Shown in pieces: positions 1-10,497 of a stretch of DNA of 64,000 bases. Source of the DNA: Mycoplasma sp. OR1901 (lineage in GTDB: Bacteria > Bacillota_I > Bacilli_A > Mycoplasmatales > Metamycoplasmataceae); contig NZ_CP054666.1 of NCBI RefSeq assembly GCF_013348745.1, positions 1-64,000 on the forward strand, written 5' to 3'. The translations under genes were made by a program, and so were the position numbers. The first letter of the stretch is position 1, and each line of letters opens with the position of its first letter. The notes under the pieces are model-generated. The model ran no database searches. It worked only from the letters and a program-made list of their open reading frames with translations, and had not been told where the DNA came from.

Positions 1-41
1 ATTAGGTTTTAATAAATGAAAAAAAGTTATAAAATTAGTAT

Positions 42-1460
42 ATGAATTTAATAAATAAATATTCAAAAGAGAACGAAGAAAACGTTTTGTTGAATTACAC
101 AAACGAAATTAAAAATTTTATGAAAGAACATATTAACGATAATATGATTTGAAAAACTTTCATAAAAAATTTAAGCGTAACAAAATATGATGATAATATA
201 GTAAAAATTTACATTCCAAATGTTAGTGAGAGTATTTTAAAAGGTCACCAAAAAAATTATGGTGATTTATACGAAAAATGTATTGTTAAAATTTTTGGAA
301 ATAATGCACAATATGAATTAACTCATATTAATCAGATGGAAGAAAATAAAAAAATAATAAAACAAAAAATTGAAGATAGCATAAAAGAAACAATCAGTAT
401 AAAAGCAGAAAGTAATAAATTATTAAACAACTTTCAACCGAATTATACATTTGATAATTACTTAAAATTAGACTTCAATAAAGAAGCTATAGATATATGT
501 AAATCTATAATAAACGATAATAACGGATTTGATATTTTATATATATCAGGTTCTTCTGGATTAGGTAAAAGTCACCTGCTACACGCGCTAGGTAATGAAT
601 TTAAAAAGAATCAAAAAAATGGTGTTTATATAAGTCCTGAGCTATTTACTCGAAAGATTTCAGAGATGTATACAGAGAATAATTCTAAGAAAATTTCAAA
701 CTTACTAAATTTCTTTTCTAACTTGGACATAGTCATTTTCGACGATTTTCAAGTATTTGCAGAAGGGCAAAAGAAACAAACAAAAAACTTTATATATCAG
801 ATTTTAGACAATAGAATTCAAAATAATAAAATGACAATAATTTCGTCTGAAAGTGAATTGTTCCAATTAGAAAATCAATTTGAAAATAAAATCTATACAA
901 GGCTTCAATCAGGTTTAGTTACAAAAATAAATACACCTACTGAAGATGATATGAACAAGATATTATTATTCCTTTTAAAACAAAAGAATTTCGACACTTC
1001 CTTACTCGATGAAAACTCAATCAATTATATAGTTAGAAATCATATCGGATCAATTAGATCTCTAATCGGTGCTGTTAATAGAATTAACATTTACAAAAGT
1101 TCATTCACAGAAAATGAATACGTTGAAGGAATAATAAAAAACATTTTTGAAAACGTTATAAAAAATAACGATAATGTATCTCATGAGAGTATAATAAAGC
1201 ATGTTGCTAAATATTATAAAGTTAGCTCAAAAGAAATATTAGGTAAATCAAGAAAAAAAGAAATCGTTCTCGCAAGACACTTATCAATAATAATGGTTAA
1301 AAACATTTTAAATAAGTCTTCTACAGAGATTGGTAAAATTTTCAACAGAGACCACACAACGATATTAAGTGCTTTAAATAAATTAAATGATGAAACACAA
1401 TCAATATCAATAAACAAAACAATAAACGAACTAAAAAAAGAAATATATGGGAAAAAGTAG
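42..1460 (+). CDS. dnaA: Chromosomal replication initiator DnaA
   Basis: A 472-aa AAA+ ATPase that binds DnaA boxes and opens the origin. The reading frame starts at the ATG at 42; a TGA near 149 is Trp, so the ATG at 336 is internal (codon 99). The N-terminal ~90 residues match the oligomerisation/helicase-loader domain in size. Walker A GSSGLGKS is at about residues 170-177, Walker B IVIFDDF follows, and the C-terminus has the DnaA signature with NRDHTTIL that contacts DNA. Length is normal for the family. It is followed by an AT-rich spacer with a perfect DnaA box and by dnaN, the usual bacterial origin order, so the window probably begins near base 1 of the chromosome. Confidence 0.98.
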
Positions 1461-1598
1461 TTACTTATTAACACTTTAATAGGTTGTGGATAAGTCGTAA
1501 AAGTTAAAAAAATGCTTAAAAATAGGTTATTTTTTAACTTTTCAAATAATTATTAACATATTCACAAAGTATAATTATTTTAAAGAAAAAGGAGAAAT
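1461..1598. other. Putative oriC spacer between dnaA and dnaN
   Basis: This 138-nt AT-rich spacer contains one perfect DnaA box on the reverse strand (TGTGGATAA, 1485-1493) and two weaker forms, TTATTAACA, at 1465-1473 and 1550-1558. It also contains the dnaA terminator hairpin. One perfect box is few for an origin, so further boxes may lie upstream of dnaA, outside the window. The origin role is inferred from gene order and the box. Confidence 0.6.
1499..1542 (+). terminator. Hairpin terminator of dnaA
   Basis: Arms AAAAGTTAAAAAA (1499-1511) and TTTTTTAACTTTT (1530-1542) are perfectly complementary, with the T-rich arm serving as the U-tract. It lies inside the presumed origin spacer. Confidence 0.55.
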
Positions 1599-2720
1599 AT
1601 GAATTTCACAATTAGCAAAAAAATTATAGATGAGGCTATTGAATTTTTATATTCATTTATAGATCAAAATGATTCTTACTTACCTCAAAGAGGTATTTAC
1701 ATGGAATTAAATAATGAACAATTAACATTAATAAGTACAAGTTCATCAATATCTGGAAAAAGAGTTATTAAAGTTAATGAAAAAGATTTAAAAATAAAAA
1801 GAACTGGTAGAACATTATTAAATTCAATTATTTTAAAAAATATAATTAAAAAATTTGATAAAGAATTAACTTTTTCAGTTGAAGATAATGTTGTTAATAT
1901 ATTTGAAAATAAAACAAAATATACAATAACTCAATTAGATCATAATAAATACCCAAAAATTAATTTTGAAGAAACAGAAAATTCATTTGAAATTAATTCT
2001 GAATTATTAAATAAAGTAATAAATGATGTTTATATTTCAACTGCTCATTCTACTAATAACGAAAGATTAAGTGTTGCTGTTTTTAAATGTATAAACATAA
2101 GTAGTAAAAGTGATGGTTACTTAAGATTTTTATCTACTGACTCATATAGACTTTCAAGTGAAAAAATTAAGATAAACAAAATTAATGATATTAATATTAA
2201 TATCGATGCTAAAAACTTAAAAAAATTAATTACAAAAGGTGTGCCTAAAAAAATTAATGTATTTTACAATATTGATAAATTTGGTATTTCTTACGAAGGT
2301 TCAATTATACAAACCGCTATTTCAAAAATCAATTTTATTGATTTAAATAATTTATTAGAAATTAAATACAACAAAACAATTGAAATAGATAAAGATGAAT
2401 TATTAAAAATAATTAACAAAGTTGTTTTTCACAATACTGAAAAAGCTAAAAAATTACAATTCAATATTTCTAAAGAATCTATAAATATTACTTTTGAAAT
2501 ACCAGAAATTGGTATTAGTGAGGTTTCTACAAATAAACATACTTTAGTTGGTAAAGATTTTGAAATTGATGTTGATTATCAATTCCTAAAAGATGCCGTT
2601 TCAGTTTTAGCTAACGGAATAATTAAATTGTATATTACCGAAAATGATGATAAAATTTACTTAATATCTGAAAATGAAAAAGATAATATTCAGTTAATTA
2701 CACCAATTAGGAAGTTTTAA
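1599..2720 (+). CDS. dnaN: DNA polymerase III sliding clamp (beta subunit)
   Basis: A 373-aa ring-forming processivity clamp that tethers the replicative polymerase to DNA. It starts with MNFTISKK after an AAGGAG ribosome site 7 nt upstream. The length and three-domain spacing fit DnaN, and the C-terminal end, QLITPIRKF, resembles the usual hydrophobic tail (MPMRL in E. coli). Position directly after dnaA supports the call. No internal TGA. The stop overlaps the next ATG by one base (TAATG), indicating translational coupling with the S4-domain gene. Confidence 0.97.
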   Translation: MNFTISKKIIDEAIEFLYSFIDQNDSYLPQRGIYMELNNEQLTLISTSSSISGKRVIKVNEKDLKIKRTGRTLLNSIILKNIIKKFDKELTFSVEDNVVNIFENKTKYTITQLDHNKYPKINFEETENSFEINSELLNKVINDVYISTAHSTNNERLSVAVFKCINISSKSDGYLRFLSTDSYRLSSEKIKINKINDININIDAKNLKKLITKGVPKKINVFYNIDKFGISYEGSIIQTAISKINFIDLNNLLEIKYNKTIEIDKDELLKIINKVVFHNTEKAKKLQFNISKESINITFEIPEIGISEVSTNKHTLVGKDFEIDVDYQFLKDAVSVLANGIIKLYITENDDKIYLISENEKDNIQLITPIRKF

Positions 2721-2932
2721 TGATAGTAAAAATAAAAGATGAAACAATTAAATTAGGTCAATTCCTTAAAAAAATAAGAGAAATATCAACAGGTGGAGAA
2801 TCAAAGTATTTTTTACAAAATAATGATATAAAAATAAACGGTGTTGTTCCGGTTGGACGTTCAACAAAAATACACGCTGGTGATACCGTTTGAATTAATG
2901 ACACTTTAATAAAAGTAATCAAAGAAGATTAA
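2720..2932 (+). CDS. Small S4-domain RNA-binding protein (YaaA/RlbA type)
   Basis: A 70-aa protein made almost entirely of an S4 RNA-binding fold: IKLGQFLKK, then YFLQNNDIKINGVV and the GRSTKIHAGDTV turn. One TGA is Trp. S4-like proteins of this size (YaaA/RlbA) sit between dnaN and recF in Firmicutes and are associated with ribosomes or RNA. The start overlaps the dnaN stop by 1 nt. recF does not follow, as is common in mycoplasmas. Confidence 0.85.
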
Positions 2933-2939
2933 AAATTAA

Positions 2940-2967
2940 TTCTTGAACAGATGTTCAAGAATTTTTA
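2940..2967 (+). terminator. Terminator of dnaN-S4 operon
   Basis: Perfect 10-bp hairpin, TTCTTGAACA / TGTTCAAGAA (2940-2961), with a GA loop, followed by TTTTTA. Confidence 0.85.
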
Positions 2968-3046
2968 TATTAAATATTTAAAATTAAAAAGATATGTTTA
3001 TATAATTTAAATATATAAATACAAATTGTAACTAAAAGGTGGTATT

Positions 3047-4645
3047 ATGAAAAATATAAAAATTAAAATTAAAGATATTGAAAAGTTAGAATTCATCATT
3101 GAAGAAGATGCACAAAAAGGTGATTATTTCACTTTAAAAAACTTATTAGATGATCAACAATCAATTATTGAAGATGCTAAATCAAAATTGATTGAAAAAT
3201 TAACTAATTCATATAAAAATAATTGAGAAAAAGAATGAAAAAACAAATACGATAATGAAAAAGAAATTGAATTATTAAAGTGAAAAAAAGAGAATGAAGA
3301 AAAAATCATTGCTCAAACTAAAAAACAGTTAGAGATAGAAAAACAAAAAGAAATTAATTTATTAAATGATACTTTTAAAGCAAAATTAGAAAAAGAAGCT
3401 CTCGCTATTAAAACAAATGAAAAAACATTATTTAACAACGAAATAAATGAATTAAAACAACAAAACATCAAGCTTAACGAATCTTTAAAAACTAAAGATC
3501 TTACTGCTAAACAAGAACTTGAATTACTTAAAAATAAATATGAAGTAATGGTTTCTCAAAAAACAACAGAAATAAATAATAATTACAATAATAAAATAAT
3601 TCTTTTAGAAACTACTAAAAATAAATTAGAAGAACAATTAAAAACAGTTAAAGATCAAGAATTAATTAAATACGAATCTCAATTAAAAGATATTAAAATG
3701 CAATTGAGTGAAGAGTTTCATAAAAAAGAAATGAATATGTCTAATAACTATGAAAACATGCTTCAAAAGCTTAAATTCGATAACGATACACTAAAACAAA
3801 AAGAAATTGAATATAAACAACAAATTAACGCTTTAGAAATTTCAGAACAAAAACATTTAGATATTATTAATAAAAATGTCGGGTTTTCAACAAAACAAGT
3901 TGGAGAAAATTTTGAAAACAACATTTACAACTTACTAGAAGATAGTTTTGGATTCATGAGTAGTGATATTAAGTTTTCAAAAACTACAGAAAACGTGGAT
4001 GGAACAAAACCGGATTTTGAAATTAATATATTTAAAGAAAAAGAAAATATCGGAAATATTATCATTGAAGCAAAATCTAAACAAACTGAATCAGGAAGTA
4101 CCACTAATAAAAAACACCTTCCAAAATTATTGAAAGATATGAAAAGTTACAAAGGTACTTTTGGTGTATTAGTAACAGAACTTGAACCAGAACATAACTT
4201 CTTATTTAAAGTTTATGAAGATTACCCTAATATTTTTGTAGTTAGATTTGAAGGGTTAAAACCTTTATTACAATTATTAATTAATTTCATCAAAGAAAGA
4301 GCTAATATCGGAGATTCACAATTAGATATCGAAGAACAACGTAACTTAATTGTTGCATGAAACGAAAAACACTTCAAAGCAATAGTTAAAGCAATGGCTA
4401 GAATTAAAGATGATTTTGATAATATCAGTAAATTTGTTGATAACATTGAAAAGAATTTAGATGAATTAAAACAATCACTTGAGATATCAATTAGAAAGCA
4501 CATTGATAGTTTCACAAAAGCTATTGTTGGATCAACAAAAAGCAACTTATATAAAAACATTAAAAACATCGAACCTAAATTAACTAAAGAAAATTCAAAA
4601 TACCTAGAGATGGACACATATCTTAAATTAGAAAAAGATGAATAG
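3047..4645 (+). CDS. DUF2130 coiled-coil protein
   Basis: A 532-aa protein; several TGA codons are Trp. Residues ~50-270 are a charged Lys/Glu/Gln-rich coiled coil. The C-terminal part (from about 280, KNVGFSTKQVGENFEN) matches DUF2130: it has the GENFEN start, then PDFEI, IIIEAKSK and FVVRFEGL segments, which look like a PD-(D/E)XK-type nuclease fold (D..EAK), followed by another helical tail. Function is unknown for the family; a DNA-related role is only suggested by the fold. It has AAAAGGTGG upstream, its own terminator, and lies just before the CRISPR locus, but no sequence ties it to CRISPR. Confidence 0.8.
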
Positions 4646-4651
4646 AATTAA

Positions 4652-4690
4652 AAGAACTCTAAACGCTTATGTGTTTAGAGTTCTTTTTTT
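4652..4690 (+). terminator. Terminator of the DUF2130 gene
   Basis: Twelve-bp hairpin AGAACTCTAAAC / GTTTAGAGTTCT followed by a long T run. Confidence 0.85.
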
Positions 4691-4728
4691 ATAAAAAAAT
4701 ATCGAAGAATAAAATATTCAAAAAAGTA

Positions 4729-4822
4729 TTAAAAAACCCCTTACGGGGCAAATTCGGCAGGCTCTAAAAGCCGCCTTGTTTTAGCACTTTACTATTCTTA
4801 AGCAATACAATAGATTTAGTAC
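4729..4822 (-). ncRNA. tracrRNA
   Basis: Read on the minus strand. Plus-strand 4778-4813 matches the 36-nt CRISPR repeat at 28 of 36 positions, so the minus transcript carries the anti-repeat. Mismatches cluster at repeat positions 8, 9 and 12, making the bulge expected between lower and upper stem; positions 1-2 are also unpaired. After the anti-repeat come a GC-rich nexus hairpin (rc of about 4756-4775, GGC-GGCT / AGCC-GCC with one bulged U) and a CCCC-GTAA-GGGG hairpin (plus 4737-4748) with a U run that ends the RNA. A TATAAT on the minus strand (4834 to 4829) places the start near 4822. This is the guide scaffold RNA for the divergent cas9. Confidence 0.88.
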
Positions 4823-4828
4823 ATAATT

Positions 4829-4857
4829 ATTATATATCATTTTTGAAATAGTATAAT
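4829..4857. promoter_or_regulatory. Divergent tracrRNA / cas9 promoter region
   Basis: TATAAT at 4852-4857 on the plus strand lies 42 nt before the cas9 ATG; a TATAAT on the minus strand at 4829-4834 faces tracrRNA. The two -10 boxes are less than 20 nt apart, so the two promoters share their upstream DNA. Confidence 0.6.
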
Positions 4858-4898
4858 ATTTTTATATAAAGAAATATTTTTTAAAGTAAAAGGAATTT

Positions 4899-7800
4899 AT
4901 GAGTAAAGAAAATAAAGTTATTGATGTTACATTAGGTTTTGATTTAGGTATTGGTTCTGTAGGTTGATCTATAGTTGATAATTCAACTAACGAAGTTCTA
5001 GAGTTAGGTTCAAGATTGTTTGATGAACCTAATTTAGCTGTCGAACGTAGAGGATACAGAAGTATAAGAAGAAGCATAAGAAGAAAAAGATATAAGAACG
5101 ATAAATTTGACAAATTAATTTTTAGATACAAAGATATGTTTGGTTTAGAACTTCAAAATAGATATGAAGTAAATAATATTTACAAAGAAATGTCATCTAA
5201 AAATCCAAATATAATTTTTATTAAAAATAAAGCATTAGACGAAGTTGTAGATAGTAAAGAGTTAGTATGAATATTACACGACTACTTACAAAATAGAGGG
5301 TTTTTCTATGATGTTATCGAAGATGAAGAGTCTAAGAAAAAAGAAGAAGGTGCGAAAATTTTATATAACAGTGAATATGATTTTCCAACAAAAGAACAAT
5401 TTAAATTCTTTAACAAATTTGGTTACTTCAAAGGTTTAGAACAATATGTTGATGTTAAATTTTCACACTTAAAATGAAAAAATGAATTAGAACACGTTTT
5501 AAACAATATTCAATCGCAAAAATATGATAAAGAACAATTTAATAAATTTGTAAGTGAATTTATTAATATTTATGACTCGATGCGTGAATATGCTAAAGGT
5601 CCTGGTAGCGAACATAGTTATAGTGAATATGGTATTTATGAATACACAGATGATGGTAAAACTTTAATTCAAAAGTACAATAACATCTGAGATAAAACAA
5701 TAGGAAAATGTAGCGTTTTCATAAAAGAAAATAGAGCACCACAACAATCACCTAGTGTTGAGTTGTATAATTTATTATCCGATTTAAATAACGTTAGACA
5801 TACATTGGCTAATGAGTGAGTTTTATCAACCAATGATAAAAGAGACATTATAAATAATCTAATTAAAGATAATTTAAAAGAGGGTAACGCTAAAAATGTT
5901 GCTTATAAAATAATATTAAAATACTTAAAAGCATGAAATATTGATTTCAATTTAGAACTTAAAGTAGATGATTTTAAAAACGAAGATAAAAAACTATCAA
6001 CTTTAGAATCGACAATTATTTTTATGAAAACATTCATAAAAAATGGTGCTAATTTAGCTGATTTAAATGTGGATACATTATTTGAATTTGCAAAAGGTTT
6101 AGATAACATTTTTGTAGTTATTTCAAATTATAAAGAAGTAGAAAAAAGAATTCAAAATATTAAAACTAAGCAAAATATAGACTTCTTAAGTCAATATTTT
6201 GATAATGAAGAGCAAGTAAATAATTTTATAGAAGATATTGCAAACAACTCTAAATTTAAGGTTTCTAAAACACATTCTTTATCATTTAAAGCAATTTATT
6301 TAGTAAACGATGATTTACTAAATACATCTAAGAATTTATCTAACTTTAAATTCGAAAAAGAATTTAATTTGTATAAAGAAATTCAAAGATATAATGAAGA
6401 GTTAGAAAAAGAAGGGTTGTTAATAACTAGTTCAAATTCTAAATATATGGATAGTTCATTTTTACATGAAGCAGTAATTAGTCCTGCTGTTAAAACTTCT
6501 TTAGCGGAAACCATCAAAGTCTTTAATCAAATATTAAAAGAATATAAAAATAAATATAAAGTAACTAAAATAGGTTTAGAAATGTCTAAAGAAAATAACA
6601 TGGACGCGGAGAAAAAAGGTATTGCAAACCAAAACAAAAAGAATAAAGAACGTATTGATAAAATAATTGCCGTTTTAAAAGATAGTTATGGAATAGTTAT
6701 ATCAGCAGATGATATTAATCTTAAAACTAAGCAAAAACTGCTTTTATATTTCCAACAAGATGGTTATGACGCATATAATGTTAAAGATAAAATAGATGTT
6801 AAAAAACTTATATTCGATCCAGGTTATACAGAAATTGATCACATTATACCGTATAGCGTCAGTTATGATGATTCTATGACAAACAAAGTAGTTGTACTTA
6901 AAAGCACAAATCAAGCTAAATCTAATAAGTTACCAAGTGAATATTTAGGTGTTCACACAACAGATTTTACGTTATTTAAACAATTCTGAACAGAAAATAA
7001 TGACAAGAAAAATAGTTTCTTTGATTCTAAAAATAAAGAATATAATCGCAAAAAAGAAAATTTATTCCGTTTAGAAATTGATGATAAAGATAAAATTGAA
7101 TTCGCTAACAGAAACTTAAATGATACAAGGTATTCAAGCAAGGTTTTCTTAGAAAAACTTAATGAATACGCTAAAAGTCATGATAAACAATTTAGTGTCG
7201 TCACTTTTAGAGGTAAATATACAAGTATGTTAAGAAAAATGGGTGGTTTATCACCAAAAGATAGAGATCATTATTCACACCATGCTATTGACGCTTCGCT
7301 ATTAGCAATTTCTGCAAATAACTATAAACCAAATATGCAAAAATTATTGCTTAAACCAGAAAAATACTACATCGAAAAAGGTAGAGTGTATGACAGAGAA
7401 ACTGGAGAAAGTGTCGGTACAATTAACGAATTCACACTTAATTTAAATAATATTTCATTAATCGTAAGAGAAAAGATGAGCGAAAAAGATGGTGATGAGA
7501 ATTCTAAATTAACTAAAACAAAAGATTCTATAATGAAAAAAATACGTTATTCAAGAAAGGTTAAAAAAGATTACAATATAGAATTGTTTAACCAAACAAC
7601 TTATGGTACAAGAGTTGATTATAATGGTGTTCTTAAAAAAATAATGAAAAAATCTATATTTGAAATAACATCATATTTAGGAAACGAAAAAGAAGAACTT
7701 ATCGTAATGAAACACACTAATCCAGAACAATTAGATAGAATTAAAAATATACTAGATAAATATAAATGATCAAAAAAACCTTTATTCGACTATACATTAG

Positions 7801-8405
7801 ATATTTTTAAAGAATATAAAGAAGAGTTATGTATTGACCCTAATAATTGAGAAAAAGAAGCAAAAAACTTCTTAAATAACAAAAATAGAATGGCATTAAT
7901 TTTAAAAACAAACAATGGTTTTGAATATATCAAAAAGTTTAAAACATATTTTAAATTAAATATTAATAATGTAAGTTTTATAAAAAATCAAAATAATAAG
8001 AGTTTTAAAGATACGTTTAATTGGGTAGCTCTATTAGTTTATAAAAACAACAAAGATAATTATGTTTTGGTTCCTGTAAACGCAAAGATATATAGATTTC
8101 AAAATAATAAAAAACCTAATTTTTATGATGAATCAGTATTTTTACAAGAAGAATTAAAAAAAGAAAAAGAATTAAAAAATATTCCTTTAGATAATAAGGT
8201 TTTAGATGTAATTTACAGAGGTACAATATATGAAAATCTTGAAGGAGTCGGTGATGAAAGGTTTGTTTATATAACTGTAGCTGACACAAAGGCAAATGGG
8301 GTTGAATATGAATATTGTTCAAAAGAGAATTCAGATATAAAAAGAAAAACAATAAATGTATTTTTAAAAACATTTAAAAAAGTTCACAAATCAGTTTTAG
8401 GATAA
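4899..8405 (+). CDS. cas9: CRISPR-associated endonuclease Cas9 (type II)
   Basis: A 1168-aa RNA-guided DNA endonuclease, complete when TGA is Trp. RuvC-I is FDLGIGSVGWS with D15, followed by an Arg-rich bridge helix (RRGYRSIRRSIRRKR). RuvC-II is KIGLEMSKENN with E561. HNH is EIDHIIPYS with H648 and the downstream N(K) motif SNKLPSEYL. RuvC-III is SHHAIDAS with H795 and D798. All nuclease residues are present, so it should be active. The C-terminal ~300 residues form the PAM-interacting region. It is shorter than the mycoplasma Cas9s I recall (about 1230-1300 aa). It begins at ATG 4899 after AAAGGAA and is followed by its own terminator, separating it from cas1-cas2-csn2. Confidence 0.97.
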
Positions 8406-8410
8406 TTTTA

Positions 8411-8447
8411 AATAGACATAATCGATTTAATTATGTCTATTTTTTTA
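8411..8447 (+). terminator. Terminator after cas9
   Basis: Hairpin AATAGACATAAT / ATTATGTCTATT followed by T7. It implies the adaptation genes can be transcribed separately from cas9. Confidence 0.8.
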
Positions 8448-8498
8448 TAGTTCAAGTAATCTTTTTATGTCTACTGTAGTAGGCGGAAAGGTTAAAAA

Positions 8499-9383
8499 AT
8501 GAAAAAAATAATTGATGTATCACAAAGTGAATACGTATCACTTTTTTTAAATAATTTAATTGTTAAAAACAATCAAGGTAAAATCACAATACCTACAAAC
8601 GATATTGAAACAGTTATATTTGAAAATACAAGAGTAAATATTAGTATGCCACTAATAAACAAACTTATTGAACAAGGTGTTAATGTTATTTTTTGTGATC
8701 ATAGGCATTTACCAATTGCTCAAATAATACCATTTAGTGGTTATTTTGATAATAAGGTCTTTAACACACAAATTAATTGAAATGATGAATACAAGGGTAA
8801 AACATGAAAACATATAGTTGAATTAAAAATATTAAATTCAAAGAATTTAATTAAATCTATTATTCCCGATTCGTTTGAAGTTGTCACAAAATTAATTGAA
8901 TACCAAAAAGATATCAAGCCATATGATTTATCAAATAGAGAAGGTCATGCCGCAAAGGTTTATTTTAATTTACTTTTTGGTAAAGAGTTTAAAAGAGATA
9001 AAAACATAGCAAAAGACTTTGTTAACATATGTTTAAATTACGGTTATACAGTAATGATTGCATATGTAAGTAGAGCACTAGTTTCAAAAGGTTTTGATAA
9101 TAGAATCGGGATATTTCATAAAAGATTTGATAATAACATTCCTCTTGCGTGTGACATTGTAGAACCAATTAGATGTTACGTAGATAAAATAACTTATGAA
9201 ATCGTCACAATGCAAAAGAAAGATAAAAGCATTAATTTTAAAGACTTTAAAAAGAAATTTTTTGAAGGATTACAAGAACATATTATTGTTAACTCAAAGA
9301 GAATTAAAGTGGTTGATTATATTAATTTATTAATAAAAGGTTTGTTAGAACACAAAGATATAAAGGAGCTAGAAATTGACTGA
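8499..9383 (+). CDS. cas1: CRISPR integrase Cas1
   Basis: A 294-aa metal-dependent integrase that, with Cas2, inserts new spacers. Family residues are visible: E148 in NREGHAAKVYF, H207 in GIFHKR, and D219/E222 in ACDIVEP. The N-terminal beta-rich domain includes VIFENTRVNIS and VIFCDHRHLPI, typical of type II Cas1. Three TGA codons are Trp. A GGAAAGG ribosome site precedes the ATG. The 3' end overlaps cas2 by 8 nt. Confidence 0.96.
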
Positions 9384-9705
9384 ATTTCAAAATAGATATA
9401 TGAAAATAATATTAATGTACGATGTTTCGATGGATGAAGATAATACAATTAATTATGCTAAATTCAGAAACAGTTTATTAAAAATGGGTTATATAATGAT
9501 CCAATATTCAATATATGTTAAGACAATTGGATTCAAAACAATATATGAATATGAAAAGCAAAAATTAATAAATATAATACCAAAAAGATCAAACGTTAGA
9601 ATATTATTAATTACTGAAACACAATATTCTAATATTGATATTTTATCAGGAGAAAAAACTACAAACGAAATTTATAACGAAAAAGAAAGGTATATAGAAC
9701 TATAA
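9376..9705 (+). CDS. cas2: CRISPR adaptation protein Cas2
   Basis: A 109-aa ferredoxin-fold partner of Cas1. The core MKIILMYDVSMDEDN contains the conserved Asp after the first strand. A TTG start at 9376 is chosen because AAGGAG lies 9 nt upstream and type II-A Cas2 proteins have a short extension ending in RYM before the first strand; ATG 9403 is the alternative. It overlaps cas1 by 8 nt and csn2 by 1 nt (TAATG). Confidence 0.92.
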   Translation: MTEFQNRYMKIILMYDVSMDEDNTINYAKFRNSLLKMGYIMIQYSIYVKTIGFKTIYEYEKQKLINIIPKRSNVRILLITETQYSNIDILSGEKTTNEIYNEKERYIEL

Positions 9706-10466
9706 TGCTAAAAATAAGAAACTTAAACACAATAGGCGAAATAGAATATCAAGGTATTTTTATTATAGAAAGCAAAAATATTGATAAACTAATCACGAAC
9801 TTTTATAAATATGAATACGAAAATAACGAAGATGTTTTCTTGATAAATTCAAAAAGTTATTCAATTCAAGATGTCATTATAATATCTAATTTAACAAGGT
9901 TAACCGACTTATATAATTTAACTACTAAAAATGTTTTGACTAAAATGGTAACTAATGATGATAATTTAAACATTGAAAACAATATAGACAAAATTAAATT
10001 TTTAAATTCATTAGATGTTGTAAACAGAAAAATAGGTGGTAATTTATTGAATTTAAATTTTGATAAGGTTAAAATATTAAAATCATTAATTTCACTTGAC
10101 GACAGTATTTTTATCGATAAAGAAATGTTGTTAAATTGAATGGATAATTATGATTCAACAACTAAACCATTCATCATTTTAAATAATATAAATTTTATTA
10201 ATGTTAGTTTAATTGAAAAATACATTAATAAATTTAATATATTAATAATTACTAATGATTTATTTAATTTTGTAGATGAATATGAAGAATTAGAAATCAG
10301 TTCATTAGAAAAGAATGAAGATTTAATACTAATAAATAATTATTTACCAATACATTCTTGAATAGAAAACAAGATTAACAACTTTAAACTTAGTTATGAA
10401 AAAAGTTTTAATCTTCTAAAGAATAATAAATTTTTAATACTTGAGTTATTAAACAATTTAAATTAA
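9705..10466 (+). CDS. csn2: Csn2-like adaptation protein (divergent)
   Basis: A 253-aa protein coupled to cas2 by a one-base overlap and ending 31 nt before the array, exactly where csn2 sits in type II-A loci. Csn2 proteins form DNA-end-binding rings needed for spacer uptake. Sequence similarity is weak by eye: an N-terminal strand-rich segment (GEIEYQGIFIIES), a middle helical region and PFIILNNINFINVSLIEKY, which resembles the Csn2 core strand. Several Csn2 subfamilies exist in mycoplasmas with little mutual similarity, so position is the main evidence. Two TGA codons are Trp. Confidence 0.8.
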
Positions 10467-10497
10467 AACATTTTATCTAATTTCTACTAGATTTGAC
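10467..10497 (+). promoter_or_regulatory. CRISPR leader
   Basis: Only 31 nt separate the csn2 stop from repeat 1. The leader ends ATTTGAC directly against the first repeat, close to the ATTTGAG leader-anchoring sequence known from streptococcal type II-A systems, which marks this as the insertion end. No good promoter is visible inside it, so a promoter may lie within csn2. Confidence 0.65.

Noticed and set aside
4899-8405. cas9 appearing as several broken fragments
   Set aside because: All breaks are TGA codons, read as Trp in code 4 with tRNA-Trp(UCA) present; the frame is continuous and catalytic residues are intact.
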